Source of the DNA: Variovorax sp. ZS18.2.2
GTDB lineage: Bacteria; Pseudomonadota; Gammaproteobacteria; Burkholderiales; Burkholderiaceae_C
DNA: 64,000 nt
Reading direction: 5' to 3'
Assembly: GCF_024701975.1 (NCBI RefSeq)
Contig: NZ_JANLNM010000008.1
Location: 124,001-188,000, forward strand
The translations under genes and the position numbers were made by a program. Positions 50,509 through 59,765 of the stretch are shown in pieces. Under the pieces are notes generated by a model that saw nothing but the letters and a program-made list of their open reading frames with translations, had not been told where the DNA came from and searched no databases. How positions within the stretch are numbered: the first letter of the stretch is position 1; each line of letters opens with the position of its first letter.

Positions 50509-50694
50509 ATGCTTAGTTCTATTACTCGTTTTCTGCGCGATGAAGAAGGTGCTACCGCAATTGAATATGGAATTATTGCGGGGATGATGGCCGTTATTCT
50601 GGTCGTCGTATTCAGCCCTACAGGGACTCTGGGTGGCGCAATCAACGGTGTTTTCGCCAGAATTTCCACCGCACTTGGCGGTGCCGCCGAATAA
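50509..50694 (+). CDS. flp: Flp-family type IVb pilin
   Basis: 61 residues. Short leader with a prepilin site G14-A15 (EEGATAIEYG; Glu19 is the +5 residue), then a hydrophobic helix (YGIIAGMMAVILVVVF). A strong AGGGG-type site (CTCAAGGGGTAAATC) precedes the ATG. Major subunit of the Tad pilus; the leader is cut by the prepilin peptidase encoded 12 bp downstream. Confidence 0.96.
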   Translation: MLSSITRFLRDEEGATAIEYGIIAGMMAVILVVVFSPTGTLGGAINGVFARISTALGGAAE

Positions 50695-50706
50695 GCGCTA
50701 TTCGGT

Positions 50707-51210
50707 TTGAAAGCCAACGTCGCCCTGCTGCTCTGGCTACTTTTCGTCAGCGTCTATGACTTCCGACAACGCCGCGTCCCGAATTGGCTGGTGCTCGCCG
50801 GAGCCGTTGTGGCTCTCGCGGCACTCGCCCTCGGGATGCAGCCGTTCGGAATCGACTGGACCCAGGCGCTCCTGGGCGCAGGCGTGGGCTTCGGCGCACT
50901 GCTGCTTTTCTATGCATTCGGTCTCATGGGAGCAGGCGACGTGAAATTCGCAGGCGCTCTCGGACTCTGGGTCGGCCTCACCGCCCTGGCCCCCATCTGG
51001 ATCGTCGCCAGCCTCCTGGCCGGCGCACACGGCGCGTTGTGGTACGTCCTGCAACGCTGGCCCCTTTCTCCGCGGCTCGCACTCATCCTGTCGGGCCCGA
51101 CCTCCGCAGCCAACGGCAGCGCCACGCCGCGCCGGGCTCGCTTCATTCCCTATGCGGCCTATCTGGCCATGGCCACGGTGGCATGGATGGTCTGGGGGCG
51201 ACAGAGTTAG
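50707..51210 (+). CDS. cpaA: A24 prepilin peptidase (CpaA/TadV)
   Basis: 167 residues from TTG 50707. Active-site aspartates D18 (SVYDFRQRRVPN) and D78 (GLMGAGDVKFAG, the GxGD motif). Four to five TM segments. Cleaves the Flp leader and probably the TadE/F pseudopilins. The TTG start and the 12-bp gap from flp would keep its level well below that of the pilin. Confidence 0.93.
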   Translation: MKANVALLLWLLFVSVYDFRQRRVPNWLVLAGAVVALAALALGMQPFGIDWTQALLGAGVGFGALLLFYAFGLMGAGDVKFAGALGLWVGLTALAPIWIVASLLAGAHGALWYVLQRWPLSPRLALILSGPTSAANGSATPRRARFIPYAAYLAMATVAWMVWGRQS

Positions 51211-51291
51211 CAGCTTCCTGCCTCTGTCACCGCAGGCCTTTCATCCTCTCTTTCTCATGATTGCTTGCCCTCATTTCTCAGTCCGCCGCAC

Positions 51292-52284
51292 ATGATCAAT
51301 CTCACCAAAATCCTTGCCGCCATCCTGGTGCTCCTGGCCATCGCACTGGGCGGCTATGCCTGGATGCTGAGTCGCAAGGCGCCCGTACCGCCTCCTGCGG
51401 CAACCGGTGCTGCGGCGGCGCCCGCCAAGGCGCAGCAGACACTCGCCTATCCGGTCGTGGTCGCGGCCAAACCCCTTCCCGCGGGCCAGGCGATTCCCGC
51501 CGATGCCTTGCGCGTGGAACGGCTGACGATCAATCCGGCCGGTGCTTTCCAGGACGTGACCGTCGCCGCCGGCCGCGTCCCCGTGCTGGATCTCGCCGAG
51601 GGCACGCCGGTGATGGAAAACCAGCTGGTCTCGGGCCTCGCCCTGCGCATTGCCGAAGGCGAGCGCGCCGTCGCCGTCAAGGCCGACGAGGTGATGGGCG
51701 TGGGCAACAAGCTGCAGCCTGGCGATTACGTCGACGTCTTCCTCACGCTCAAGTCCGACGGCAAGGATGTGGACCGCAGCCAGGCCCGCCTGCTGCTGTC
51801 GCGCAAGCGCGTGCTGGCATTCGGCAACGCCTCGGTCGACGGCCTGCCGTCCAAGTCGGCGGACAAGGCCGCGCAGCAAGCCCAGCGCGCCGAGCCGGCC
51901 CGCACCGCGGTGCTCGCTGTGCCGGTCGATGAAGTGAACCGCCTGACCATCGGCGACGCCAGCGGCAGGCTGCTGCTGGCCCTGCGCAACCCGACTGACC
52001 TGTCGGAGCCGGACCCCAAACTCTTCGCCGAACTGCCGACGGCCCTGCAGCCCCCGCCGCCCAAGGCGGGCGAGCCGCGCCGCGCGCCGCTCGAAGGTCT
52101 GGACCGCGCCCAGGCCGGCCTGACCGCCGCCGACCTGGTCACCGGCGGCAAGGGCCCTGCCCTCCGGCCGCAAGTCACCGAAGTGCGAGTCCCCAGCGGC
52201 GCCCCGCGCGCCGCCGGCCCCGCCCGCACAGGCCTGCAGGTCGAGGTGATTCGCGGCGAGCGCAGCGAAACCGTGAACTACTGA
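51292..52284 (+). CDS. cpaB: Flp pilus assembly protein CpaB/RcpC
   Basis: 330 residues from ATG 51292. N-terminal membrane anchor (ILAAILVLLAIALGGYAWML), SAF-like domain (YPVVVAAKPLPAGQAIPADALRVERL, GTPVMENQLV), then VMGVGNKLQPGDYVDVFLTL and VDEVNRLTIGDASGRLLLALRNP. A Pro-rich C-terminal tail. Periplasmic partner of the CpaC secretin. Confidence 0.93.
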   Translation: MINLTKILAAILVLLAIALGGYAWMLSRKAPVPPPAATGAAAAPAKAQQTLAYPVVVAAKPLPAGQAIPADALRVERLTINPAGAFQDVTVAAGRVPVLDLAEGTPVMENQLVSGLALRIAEGERAVAVKADEVMGVGNKLQPGDYVDVFLTLKSDGKDVDRSQARLLLSRKRVLAFGNASVDGLPSKSADKAAQQAQRAEPARTAVLAVPVDEVNRLTIGDASGRLLLALRNPTDLSEPDPKLFAELPTALQPPPPKAGEPRRAPLEGLDRAQAGLTAADLVTGGKGPALRPQVTEVRVPSGAPRAAGPARTGLQVEVIRGERSETVNY

Positions 52285-52314
52285 TTGCCGACACCCGTCA
52301 TCCAGGAAAAACAA

Positions 52315-53730
52315 ATGCACAACACGTCCAGCGAGCAGTCGACCAGCGCCACTCGCAGCCCCGGGGAAGTTTCATCGCGGCTGCTGCAGCCGTCCCTGAT
52401 CGCCCTGTGCGCGATGGCACAAGCCGTCTGGCCGCTGGCATCCACCGCCGCCGACGCGCAGTCGGGGCGTCCGCAGCAACCGCAACAGCCGCAGCAATTG
52501 CAAGCGCCGCGCACACTGACTCTCGGTGCCGGGACGCAGCAGGAGCTGGTCATCGAGAAGGGTATAGACCGGATGGCGATTGGCGACGAGGCGGTGGCCG
52601 CCGTCACCATCACGCGCAAGACGCCCAGTTCGCCGGCCGCCCGGCTGATCGTGACCGGCAAGGCCGCCGGACGTACCACACTCATGGTCTGGGAAAAGGG
52701 CAACAGCGCCGCCACGACCTACACGCTCGAAGTGCGCCGCCGGTCCTCCACGCTCGCCGGCACGATGGACAGCATGGTTACGCACCAGCAGGCGCGCGAC
52801 GCCGCGCTGGCCGGCACGGCCGACAAGGCCGAGCTGATCGACCGCTCCGCGGTGAACGTGCGAAGCAACACGGTCCAGGTCGAAGTGAAGGTGGTGGAGT
52901 TCAACCGCAGCGTGCTCAAACAGGCGGGGCTGAACATCTTCAGCACCCGTGCCAACTCGAACGGTTTCAGCTTCGGCGTCTTCACGCCCTCCTCGCTCAA
53001 GTCTGCGACCTTTGCGTCCAACGGAAGCATCACCACCGAGCAAAACAACCCGCTGGCAGAAGCATTCAACCTCCTGTTCAACTTCAGCAAGGCCGGTATC
53101 GGACTGAACGTCGGCTTTCTCGAAGGCAACGGCATGGCACGCGTTCTCGCCGAGCCGACGCTCGTCGCCATGTCCGGGCAAAGCGCGAGCTTCCTCTCCG
53201 GCGGCGAGCTGCCGGTGCCGGTTCCACAGGGCCTGGGCACCACCAGCATCGAATACAAGCCCTTCGGCATCGGCCTCACGCTGACGCCCACCGTGCTGTC
53301 GAACGATCGCATCGTGCTCAAGGTGGCACCCGAGGCCAGTGATCTCGACTACACGAACTCGCTGAGCATCAACGGCATCGCCGTGCCGGCCATCAGCACG
53401 CGGCGCGCGGACACCACGGTGGAGCTGGGCGATGGGGAGAGTTTCATCATCGGCGGCCTGGTGAGCCGCACCACCACGTCCAATGCCGACAAGGTGCCGC
53501 TGCTGGGCGACCTGCCGATCCTCGGCGCGTTCTTCAAGCAGAACAAGTACCAGATGAACGAGAAGGAACTCGTGATTCTCGTGACGCCGCACCTGGTCAA
53601 GCCCATTGCCCGCGGCACCGACCTGACGCCCTATCTGCCCGGCACCGCCGAGCAGCGCGACGGCGCCGTGTGGCGTTCGTATTTCCTCGGCGGCGCGGCC
53701 GATACAGCGGTTCCTGGCTTCTCCCGTTGA
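52315..53730 (+). CDS. cpaC: Outer-membrane secretin CpaC/RcpA
   Basis: 471 residues from ATG 52315 with AGGAAA upstream. Signal peptide, N-terminal pilus-assembly domain (PRTLTLGAGTQQELVIEKGIDRMAIGDEAVA), BON-like region and secretin domain (VKVVEFNRSVLKQAGLNIFS, RVLAEPTLVAMSGQSASFLSGGELPVPVPQG, GDGESFIIGGLVSR, VPLLGDLPILGAFFK, ELVILVTPHLVKP). Forms the outer-membrane channel for the pilus. Confidence 0.95.
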   Translation: MHNTSSEQSTSATRSPGEVSSRLLQPSLIALCAMAQAVWPLASTAADAQSGRPQQPQQPQQLQAPRTLTLGAGTQQELVIEKGIDRMAIGDEAVAAVTITRKTPSSPAARLIVTGKAAGRTTLMVWEKGNSAATTYTLEVRRRSSTLAGTMDSMVTHQQARDAALAGTADKAELIDRSAVNVRSNTVQVEVKVVEFNRSVLKQAGLNIFSTRANSNGFSFGVFTPSSLKSATFASNGSITTEQNNPLAEAFNLLFNFSKAGIGLNVGFLEGNGMARVLAEPTLVAMSGQSASFLSGGELPVPVPQGLGTTSIEYKPFGIGLTLTPTVLSNDRIVLKVAPEASDLDYTNSLSINGIAVPAISTRRADTTVELGDGESFIIGGLVSRTTTSNADKVPLLGDLPILGAFFKQNKYQMNEKELVILVTPHLVKPIARGTDLTPYLPGTAEQRDGAVWRSYFLGGAADTAVPGFSR

Positions 53731-53762
53731 CAACGACGATCCCATCCTCGCCGAGCAGCACC

Positions 53763-55055
53763 ATGAACGCTCCACGTGACAGCATTCCGGAAGTGGGCGC
53801 AGAAACCTATCTGTTCGCATCGAGCAACGGCGGCCACATCACGTGGCTGACCGATGCGCTCTCCCGCCTGGGTTCCGTGGTGGTGCTTGAGCCGGGCACC
53901 AAATCGATCGACGAGCGCATCGCGCTGCTCGGTCCGGTGGCCGTGTTCATCGACTTTTCGATCGACCAAAGCGAGGTCGCCGGCCCGCTCCATCAGCGAC
54001 TGAAACGCGACTGGCCCGCGTTGCCCGTGCTCGCCACCGGCGTGTCGGCCGAGCCTGCCGCCATGCTCGCCGCACTGCGCGCGGGCGTGGACGACTTCAT
54101 CGACATCTCTGCCACTCCCGCAGATGCCGTAAGCACGCTGCGAACGCTGATCGAGCGGCGCAGTTCCCTGCAGGTGGGCACGCGCGGGCGCACCCTGGCG
54201 CTGCTGGGCGCCCGTGCGGGCCTGGGCGTCACCACGCTGGCCACCAGCCTCGCGCTGACGCTGAACGACCTGCTCGCGCAAGCACAAGCACAGACACAAG
54301 CGGCCGTGCGCGTCCCGGCACGCGCCGCACGCCACGGCGTGGCGTTGCTCGACCTGGGTCTCCCGGCGCGCGACGGCCTGCTCTATCTCGACACGCAAAG
54401 CGGCTTCAGCTTTGTCGACGGCGTGCGCAACCTGCGCCGGCTCGACCAGACCCTGCTGCACACGGCGCTGGCGCATCACAGCAGCGGCGTCGCGGTGCTG
54501 CCGCTGCCGGCGAGCCTGTCGCAGGTGCGCGAGATCTCGCATGCCGACTCGGTGGCGCTCATCAAGCGACTGACCGATTTCTTCGATTTCCAGATCGCCG
54601 ACCTGGGCGGCTTCTCCACCATCGACTTCGTGGCGCAGACCGTGCGCGAAGCACAGCGCACCTGGGTGGTCTGCGACCAGAGCATCGGCGCCATCGTGTC
54701 CACCGCCAACCTCCTCAAGGACCTGCGCACGCGCGAGGTCGACATGACGCATCTCTCGCTGGTGGTCAACAAGTTCGACAGCCACGTGGACCTGACCGCC
54801 AAGGACATCTCCGAGCGCCTGGAGCTGCCGCTGCATCACGTGATTCCCGCGCGCAGCGCGCCCTTGCTATCGGCCGCGAGCCGCGGCGAGATGCTGGTGC
54901 GCACCGCGCGCAACGACCCCTATTCGCAGGCCGTCGCGGGACTGACCCGAGGCCTGCATCAGGAATTCATGTCTCCCACGGGCCAACCGCCGGCCAAAGA
55001 TCCTCGCTGGAGTGCGTTGATTTCGCGCTTCCGCAAGAGCCCAAGTGAAGGTTGA
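53763..55055 (+). CDS. cpaE: Pilus assembly protein CpaE/TadZ (atypical MinD-like)
   Basis: 430 residues from ATG 53763. N-terminal pseudo-receiver domain (TYLFASSNGGHITWLTDALSRLG, FIDFSIDQS) and C-terminal MinD/ParA fold (LALLGARAGLGVTTLATSLALTL, VALLDLGLP, IADLGGFSTIDFVAQ, VVCDQSIGAIV). In the P-loop the usual K of GKT is Val (GLGVTT), so ATP hydrolysis is doubtful; this fits TadZ proteins, known for atypical Walker A. Likely positions the Tad machine at the pole. Confidence 0.9.
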   Translation: MNAPRDSIPEVGAETYLFASSNGGHITWLTDALSRLGSVVVLEPGTKSIDERIALLGPVAVFIDFSIDQSEVAGPLHQRLKRDWPALPVLATGVSAEPAAMLAALRAGVDDFIDISATPADAVSTLRTLIERRSSLQVGTRGRTLALLGARAGLGVTTLATSLALTLNDLLAQAQAQTQAAVRVPARAARHGVALLDLGLPARDGLLYLDTQSGFSFVDGVRNLRRLDQTLLHTALAHHSSGVAVLPLPASLSQVREISHADSVALIKRLTDFFDFQIADLGGFSTIDFVAQTVREAQRTWVVCDQSIGAIVSTANLLKDLRTREVDMTHLSLVVNKFDSHVDLTAKDISERLELPLHHVIPARSAPLLSAASRGEMLVRTARNDPYSQAVAGLTRGLHQEFMSPTGQPPAKDPRWSALISRFRKSPSEG

Positions 55056-55059
55056 GCCC

Positions 55060-56376
55060 ATGTCCACCGATATCGAATTCGCCGACGACGACCAGACGTT
55101 CATCAACTCGCAGCAGTTCCAGGACATCAAGAGCTGGACGCACGACCATCTGTTGAACCGCATCGAAGAGTTGGGTGCGGAGTTCGGCCGCTGGTCGCGC
55201 GCCTCGATCCAGCAGTTCGTCGAGCTCGAGGTCGATAGCTTCGTGCGCCTGCGCCGCGTGCCGATCAACGACCGCGAGATGCAGCTCATCTCGGACGCGC
55301 TGACGAAAGAGCTTGCGGGCTTCGGGCCGCTGGAAGACCTGCTCAACGACCCGGCTGTCGAAGACATCCTGATCAACGGCTACCAGAACGTGTACGTGTC
55401 GCGCCACGGCATGCTGGAGCGCGAGACGGTGCGCTTCGCCGACGCAGAGCACGTGATGCGCATCGTGCGCCGCATCCTCGCGCCGCTGGGACGCCGGCTG
55501 GACGAGTCCAATCCCATGGTCGATGCGCGCTTGCCGGACGGCGGCCGCATCAACGTGATCATCGAGCCGCTGGCCATCGACGGACTTTCGGTCTCGATCC
55601 GAAAGTTCCGAAAGGAACCTCTCACGCCGGCCGACCTGGTGAAGCTCGGCACCTTCGATGCGGGCATGGCGCAGTTGCTCGAAATTGCGGTGCGTGCGCG
55701 CTGCAACATCCTCGTGAGCGGCGGCACCAGCTCGGGCAAGACCTCCCTGCTCAATGCGCTCGCCAGCTTCATCCCCGGGCGCGAGCGCGTCATCACCATC
55801 GAAGACACGGCCGAACTGTCGCTGGGCACCAGCCACGTGGTGCGGCTCGAAAGCCGCCCAGGCGGCTTCGACGGCACTGGCGTGGTGTCGATCCGCGACC
55901 TGCTGCGCAACAGCCTGCGCATGCGGCCCGACCGGATCATCGTGGGTGAGGTGCGCGGCGCCGAAGTGATCGAGATGATGCAAGCCATGAACACCGGCCA
56001 CGAAGGCTCGATGGGCACCATCCATGCGAGTTCGCCGCGCGAATGTCTCTATCGCCTGGAAATGCTGGCGGGCTTCGCCGGCTACCAGGGCAGTGAGGTG
56101 AGCCTGCGCCGGCAAATTGCCAACGCCATCGATTTCATCGTGCAGATCGGACGGCTCTCAGGCGGGCAGCGGCGCATCATTTCGCTGAGCGAAGTCACCG
56201 GCGTCAACGACAACATCGTCGCGATGCAGGAGCTGTACCGCTACGAGCCGATCGTCTCGCCCGACGGCGAGGAGCGCGACCGCTGGGTGTCGCTGGGCAT
56301 TGCGCCGCATTCGCCGAAGATCACGCGCTTTCGCCAATCGATGACGCGTGCAGCGCAGGGAGATACCCGTGCGTGA
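55060..56376 (+). CDS. cpaF: Tad secretion ATPase CpaF/TadA
   Basis: 438 residues from ATG 55060. N-terminal NTD (IQQFVELEVDSFVRLRRVPINDREMQ, GPLEDLLNDPAVEDILINGYQNVYVSRHG), Walker A (GGTSSGKTSLLNAL), Asp box (TIEDTAELSLGTSHVVRLESR), Walker B (RIIVGEVRGAEVIEMMQAMNTGHEGSMGTIHAS) with the His box. Cytoplasmic hexameric motor for pilus assembly. Its end overlaps tadB by 8 bp. Confidence 0.96.
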   Translation: MSTDIEFADDDQTFINSQQFQDIKSWTHDHLLNRIEELGAEFGRWSRASIQQFVELEVDSFVRLRRVPINDREMQLISDALTKELAGFGPLEDLLNDPAVEDILINGYQNVYVSRHGMLERETVRFADAEHVMRIVRRILAPLGRRLDESNPMVDARLPDGGRINVIIEPLAIDGLSVSIRKFRKEPLTPADLVKLGTFDAGMAQLLEIAVRARCNILVSGGTSSGKTSLLNALASFIPGRERVITIEDTAELSLGTSHVVRLESRPGGFDGTGVVSIRDLLRNSLRMRPDRIIVGEVRGAEVIEMMQAMNTGHEGSMGTIHASSPRECLYRLEMLAGFAGYQGSEVSLRRQIANAIDFIVQIGRLSGGQRRIISLSEVTGVNDNIVAMQELYRYEPIVSPDGEERDRWVSLGIAPHSPKITRFRQSMTRAAQGDTRA

Positions 56377-57361
56377 AGGCCTGCTCGTCATTGCGGTCAT
56401 CGCGCTGCTGGCGGCAGCCGCGGGATTGCTGCTGTGGCAGTGGGCGAAGAAGCGGCAGGTGCGGCAGGCCGCAGAGCGGCACCTGCACCAGCAGATCCTT
56501 GCCAGCAGTTCTCCGGCCACGCCGGTACCGATGCCCGTGCGGGACATACCCGTCAGCGAATTACCGTCGGGCCTCACCACGGACCCCTGGCTGGAAACCG
56601 AGGCAACGTCGAAGGCCACGGTACACACCGGCGTGCTCGACAAGGTCTTGCCCGGCTGGCTCGTGGGTGTCGTCGAGCCGCGCGCCGTCGTGCTGGGCTT
56701 GGCCGGCATCGTGGTGCTCAGCGTGGTGGCCGGGGTCATCGGCGGCTGGATCACCGCCTTGGGCGTGGCGCTTCTGCTGCTGCTCGTCGCGACCTTCGTG
56801 CTCTGGCTCCAGTTGCAGAAATTCCGCCGCAAGCTGGTGAGCCAGCTGCCAGCCTACATTGACTCGATGGTCCGCCTGATCACCATCGGCAACTCCACGC
56901 AGGCCGCGTTTCAGCTGGCAATTTCCACCACGGAAGCGCCGCTGCGCGGACACCTGGAACGCTCGGCCGCACTGGTGCGTGCAGGCGTGGACCTGGACCG
57001 CGCGCTGCACCAGACAGCCACCAACGTGCGCGTCGACGAGCTGTTCTTGCTGGCCTCCATCCTGGGCCTGGGCGTGCGCTACGGCGGCCGTGCCGACCTG
57101 CTTCTGGAGCGCGTGGCCAACTTCATGCGCGACCGGGAACAGGCGGAGCATGAACTCGTCGCGATGTCCGCGGAGACGAGGCTCTCGGCCTGGATTCTCG
57201 GCCTGCTGCCGGTGGGCGTCGGGGCCTTCCTCATCATGACCAACCCGAGCTACTTCATCGGCATGTGGAACGACGGCACGGGCCGCACCCTCATCTTTTC
57301 CGCGCTGGGCCTGCAGTTGGCGGGTGCCGCGCTTCTCTACCGCCTGGCGAGGCTGGCATGA
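56369..57361 (+). CDS. tadB: Tad inner-membrane platform protein TadB
   Basis: 330 residues from GTG 56369 with GGGAG upstream, overlapping cpaF by 8 bp. N-terminal TM (GLLVIAVIALLAAAAGLLLWQW), two central TMs, the T2SSF domain (QLPAYIDSMVRLITIGNSTQAAFQLAI, LERSAALVRAGVDLDRALHQ) and C-terminal TMs (ILGLLPVGVGAFLIM, LIFSALGLQLAGAALLYRL). Pairs with TadC to form the platform driven by TadA. Confidence 0.93.
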   Translation: MREGLLVIAVIALLAAAAGLLLWQWAKKRQVRQAAERHLHQQILASSSPATPVPMPVRDIPVSELPSGLTTDPWLETEATSKATVHTGVLDKVLPGWLVGVVEPRAVVLGLAGIVVLSVVAGVIGGWITALGVALLLLLVATFVLWLQLQKFRRKLVSQLPAYIDSMVRLITIGNSTQAAFQLAISTTEAPLRGHLERSAALVRAGVDLDRALHQTATNVRVDELFLLASILGLGVRYGGRADLLLERVANFMRDREQAEHELVAMSAETRLSAWILGLLPVGVGAFLIMTNPSYFIGMWNDGTGRTLIFSALGLQLAGAALLYRLARLA

Positions 57362-58332
57362 CGTTCACGCCCAATCAACTGGCCATCTTCGCCCTGGTGC
57401 TGTTGGCAGTCGGCCTGATGGTCGGCGCCGGCGCTCTTCTTGCGGCTGAATTGCGGCGCACGCGCAGCGGTCAGGTCATCGGCCGCGCCATCCGCCAGGC
57501 CGGCACCCCGCCGCCGACGGCGGAGTCGCGGTCCGGCCCCGAGACCGTGCCCGATGCCGACGCGCTGGCGCACGCCGATGTCGAGCTGCCCTTCCACTGG
57601 CTCGATTCACGGCTGGGCCGGGCACTGGTGGCCGACGAAGACAGGAACCTCATCGACCAGTGCGGCCTGCCCTCCAAGCGCACGCAACTGGTCTTCCTGG
57701 TCACGCGCATCCTGCTCGCGCTGGTGCTTCCGTTCCTGGCCTATGTAGTCTGGGGCGAAGGGCAAGCGCAGCAGCGCACGGTGGTCCTCGTGCTGACGGC
57801 CTCCTTCGTGATCGGCTTCATGGTGCCCAAGTGGGTGCTCGGTCGCATCGCCGCCGGGCGGCGCGAACGGGCGGCGCAGGAACTGCCGCTTTTCATCGAC
57901 CTGCTGCGGCTTTTGCAGGGCGTGGGTCTCAGTCTGGACCAGAGCCTGCAGATCATGGCCACCGACTTCCAGCATGTGCTGCGGGTGCTCGGCCACGAAC
58001 TGACGCTGGCCAACAACCAGTACAGCCGCGGCCGCACGCGCGAGCATTCACTGCAACGCCTGGCGACCCTGCACAAGAACGAAAACCTGCGCGGCCTCGT
58101 GTCGCTGTTGGTGCAGGTCGACCGGCACGGCGGCGCGGTGCAGGAACCCTTGCGCATCTTCAGCGACCGGCTGCGCGAGCACCGGCGCTCGGAGATGAAG
58201 GAGCGCATCGGCAAGATCACCGTGAAGATGACCGGCGTCATGGTGACCACGCTACTGCCGGCACTGGTCATCGTGACCGCGGGGCCGGGGTTCATCGCGA
58301 TATTCCGTTCACTGGGAGTCGTCGTCAAATGA
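57358..58332 (+). CDS. tadC: Tad inner-membrane platform protein TadC
   Basis: 324 residues from ATG 57358 (ATGA overlap with tadB). N-terminal TM, a 60-residue cytoplasmic loop, two TMs (LVTRILLALVLPFLAYVVWG, VVLVLTASFVIGFMVPKWVLG), T2SSF domain (AAQELPLFIDLLRLLQGVGLSLDQSLQIMA, VDRHGGAVQEPLRIFSDRLREHR) and a final TM (VTTLLPALVIVTAGPGFIAIF). Partner of TadB. Confidence 0.93.
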   Translation: MTFTPNQLAIFALVLLAVGLMVGAGALLAAELRRTRSGQVIGRAIRQAGTPPPTAESRSGPETVPDADALAHADVELPFHWLDSRLGRALVADEDRNLIDQCGLPSKRTQLVFLVTRILLALVLPFLAYVVWGEGQAQQRTVVLVLTASFVIGFMVPKWVLGRIAAGRRERAAQELPLFIDLLRLLQGVGLSLDQSLQIMATDFQHVLRVLGHELTLANNQYSRGRTREHSLQRLATLHKNENLRGLVSLLVQVDRHGGAVQEPLRIFSDRLREHRRSEMKERIGKITVKMTGVMVTTLLPALVIVTAGPGFIAIFRSLGVVVK

Positions 58333-59300
58333 AAACCCTCGCTATTTCCATGCGGTCCTGGCACGCCGGCCGCCTGCCAGCCTGCACCGCCGCGGCGCTC
58401 GCGGCCCTTGTCACCGTTGTGGCCCTCGCGATCGGCGGGTGCGGCACCGTCAAGGACCAGTACGCGGCCAGCGCCGATGCGCAGCAGCGCGCGGCCTTCG
58501 AATCGGCCGCCGACGCGAAGGCCGGCGCCGCCATCGACACCAAGGCCACCTACCTCCGGCTGGTCGAGCAGATGCAGAACGAAGGCCTGTGGTTCGCATC
58601 GCTGGCCCACATCGATGCGCTGGAGCAGCGTTGGGGCGTGTCGCCCGAATCCACGCGCGCTCGCGCCGATGCGTTGCGCCAGACCGGCCAGGCCGCCTTG
58701 AGCGAAGCTGCCTACAAGCGCTTGATGGGCACGCCGCTGGAGGGTGCGGGCCACCGCGGCTTGGGCCTCCTGGCGGGTGCGCGCGGCAGCTACCCCGAAG
58801 CCGTGCAACTGCTCAAGCAGGCCCAGCGCCAGAGCCCGACCGATGCCCTGCTGCTCAGCGACCTGGGTTATGCGAGCCTGCGCGCGGGAGAGATCGCCGA
58901 TGCCCGGATGCCGCTGATGCAGGCGCTGCAACTGAGCCCCAACAACACCCAGGCCCAGGCCAACCTCGCGCTCTACCTCGAAGCCACCGATCAGAGCGAG
59001 CAGGCGAACAAACTGATGGAAGCCAACCGCATGCCTGCGGCCACCCGCGCCGCCGTGCGAGCGGCCGCGCAGCAACTGCGCACCGGCGCGCCGCTTGCGG
59101 CAACCGACGCGGTGCCCTTGGCCGTTCGCCCGCTGTCGAGCGGCACGACGCTGGAGCGAGACGACGTGGCGCCCCCGCCCCTGGCACTCAAGGCATCGCG
59201 CTGGGCCGGCATGGGCGGCGTGCGCACCGCCAGCCAGCTGAACCCATCCACCGCGGATTCCGCGGCGTCCCCCAACCCGACCGCACGAGGTACCCCATGA
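58329..59300 (+). CDS. tadD: Tad pilus lipoprotein TadD (TPR)
   Basis: 323 residues from ATG 58329 (ATGA overlap with tadC). Lipoprotein with lipobox IGGC (Cys38); TPR units around residues 100-240 (GHRGLGLLAGARGSYPEAVQLLKQAQRQSPTDALLLSDLGYASLRAG, LSPNNTQAQANLALYLEATDQSEQA). A Ser/Ala-rich C-terminal tail follows. TadD is thought to help secretin assembly. Confidence 0.9.
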   Translation: MKTLAISMRSWHAGRLPACTAAALAALVTVVALAIGGCGTVKDQYAASADAQQRAAFESAADAKAGAAIDTKATYLRLVEQMQNEGLWFASLAHIDALEQRWGVSPESTRARADALRQTGQAALSEAAYKRLMGTPLEGAGHRGLGLLAGARGSYPEAVQLLKQAQRQSPTDALLLSDLGYASLRAGEIADARMPLMQALQLSPNNTQAQANLALYLEATDQSEQANKLMEANRMPAATRAAVRAAAQQLRTGAPLAATDAVPLAVRPLSSGTTLERDDVAPPPLALKASRWAGMGGVRTASQLNPSTADSAASPNPTARGTP

Positions 59301-59731
59301 AAAAAGAACACGCCCCCCGCCTCGCCGCACTGTCGTCCGCCTTCGGCATGGGCATCGCGCTGATGGTTGGCGCGCCCGCAGTGCTGGCGCAACAGGCGCA
59401 GCCTGCGCCGAACGCCGCGAGTGCGCAGGTGCCTGCGGCCGTGCCCCCGCCAGCACAGGGCGCGATACAAGACACCGCGCCGGACACGGCCGAAATGGTC
59501 GAGGCCGAAGAGCTTGTGTATGAACCCTTGCAGGTGGGCGATGCCACGCAGGGTCTGCTTGCATGGCAGCGCAGTGGCGAGATTGCCTCGCCCACGCCGC
59601 GCCCCATTGCCGGCAATGTCGCGAACCGCAGCTACGAGCGGTACCTCAAGAGCTTCGAGTTTCCGATTCCGGAGCGCATGAGTTCGTCGGTGAAGTCGTC
59701 TTCGGGTTCGGGCACTACCGCCGCCAAGTAG
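59297..59731 (+). CDS. DUF3613-like Tad-associated protein
   Basis: 144 residues from ATG 59297 (ATGA overlap with tadD). Signal peptide (GMGIALMVGAPAVLAQ), Ala/Pro spacer, then the conserved part PLQVGDATQGLLAWQRSGEIASPTPRPIAGNVANRSYERYLKSFEFPIPE, which matches the DUF3613 proteins found in Burkholderiales tad loci. A periplasmic component of unknown role. Confidence 0.85.
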   Translation: MKKEHAPRLAALSSAFGMGIALMVGAPAVLAQQAQPAPNAASAQVPAAVPPPAQGAIQDTAPDTAEMVEAEELVYEPLQVGDATQGLLAWQRSGEIASPTPRPIAGNVANRSYERYLKSFEFPIPERMSSSVKSSSGSGTTAAK

Positions 59732-59765
59732 CTGGACGCCTGAGCCGACCCGAACGCACATTGCC

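Noticed and set aside
52372-53820. Minus-strand frame of 482 codons opposite the secretin gene
   Set aside because: The plus-strand secretin is certain and the opposite frame has typical shadow composition.
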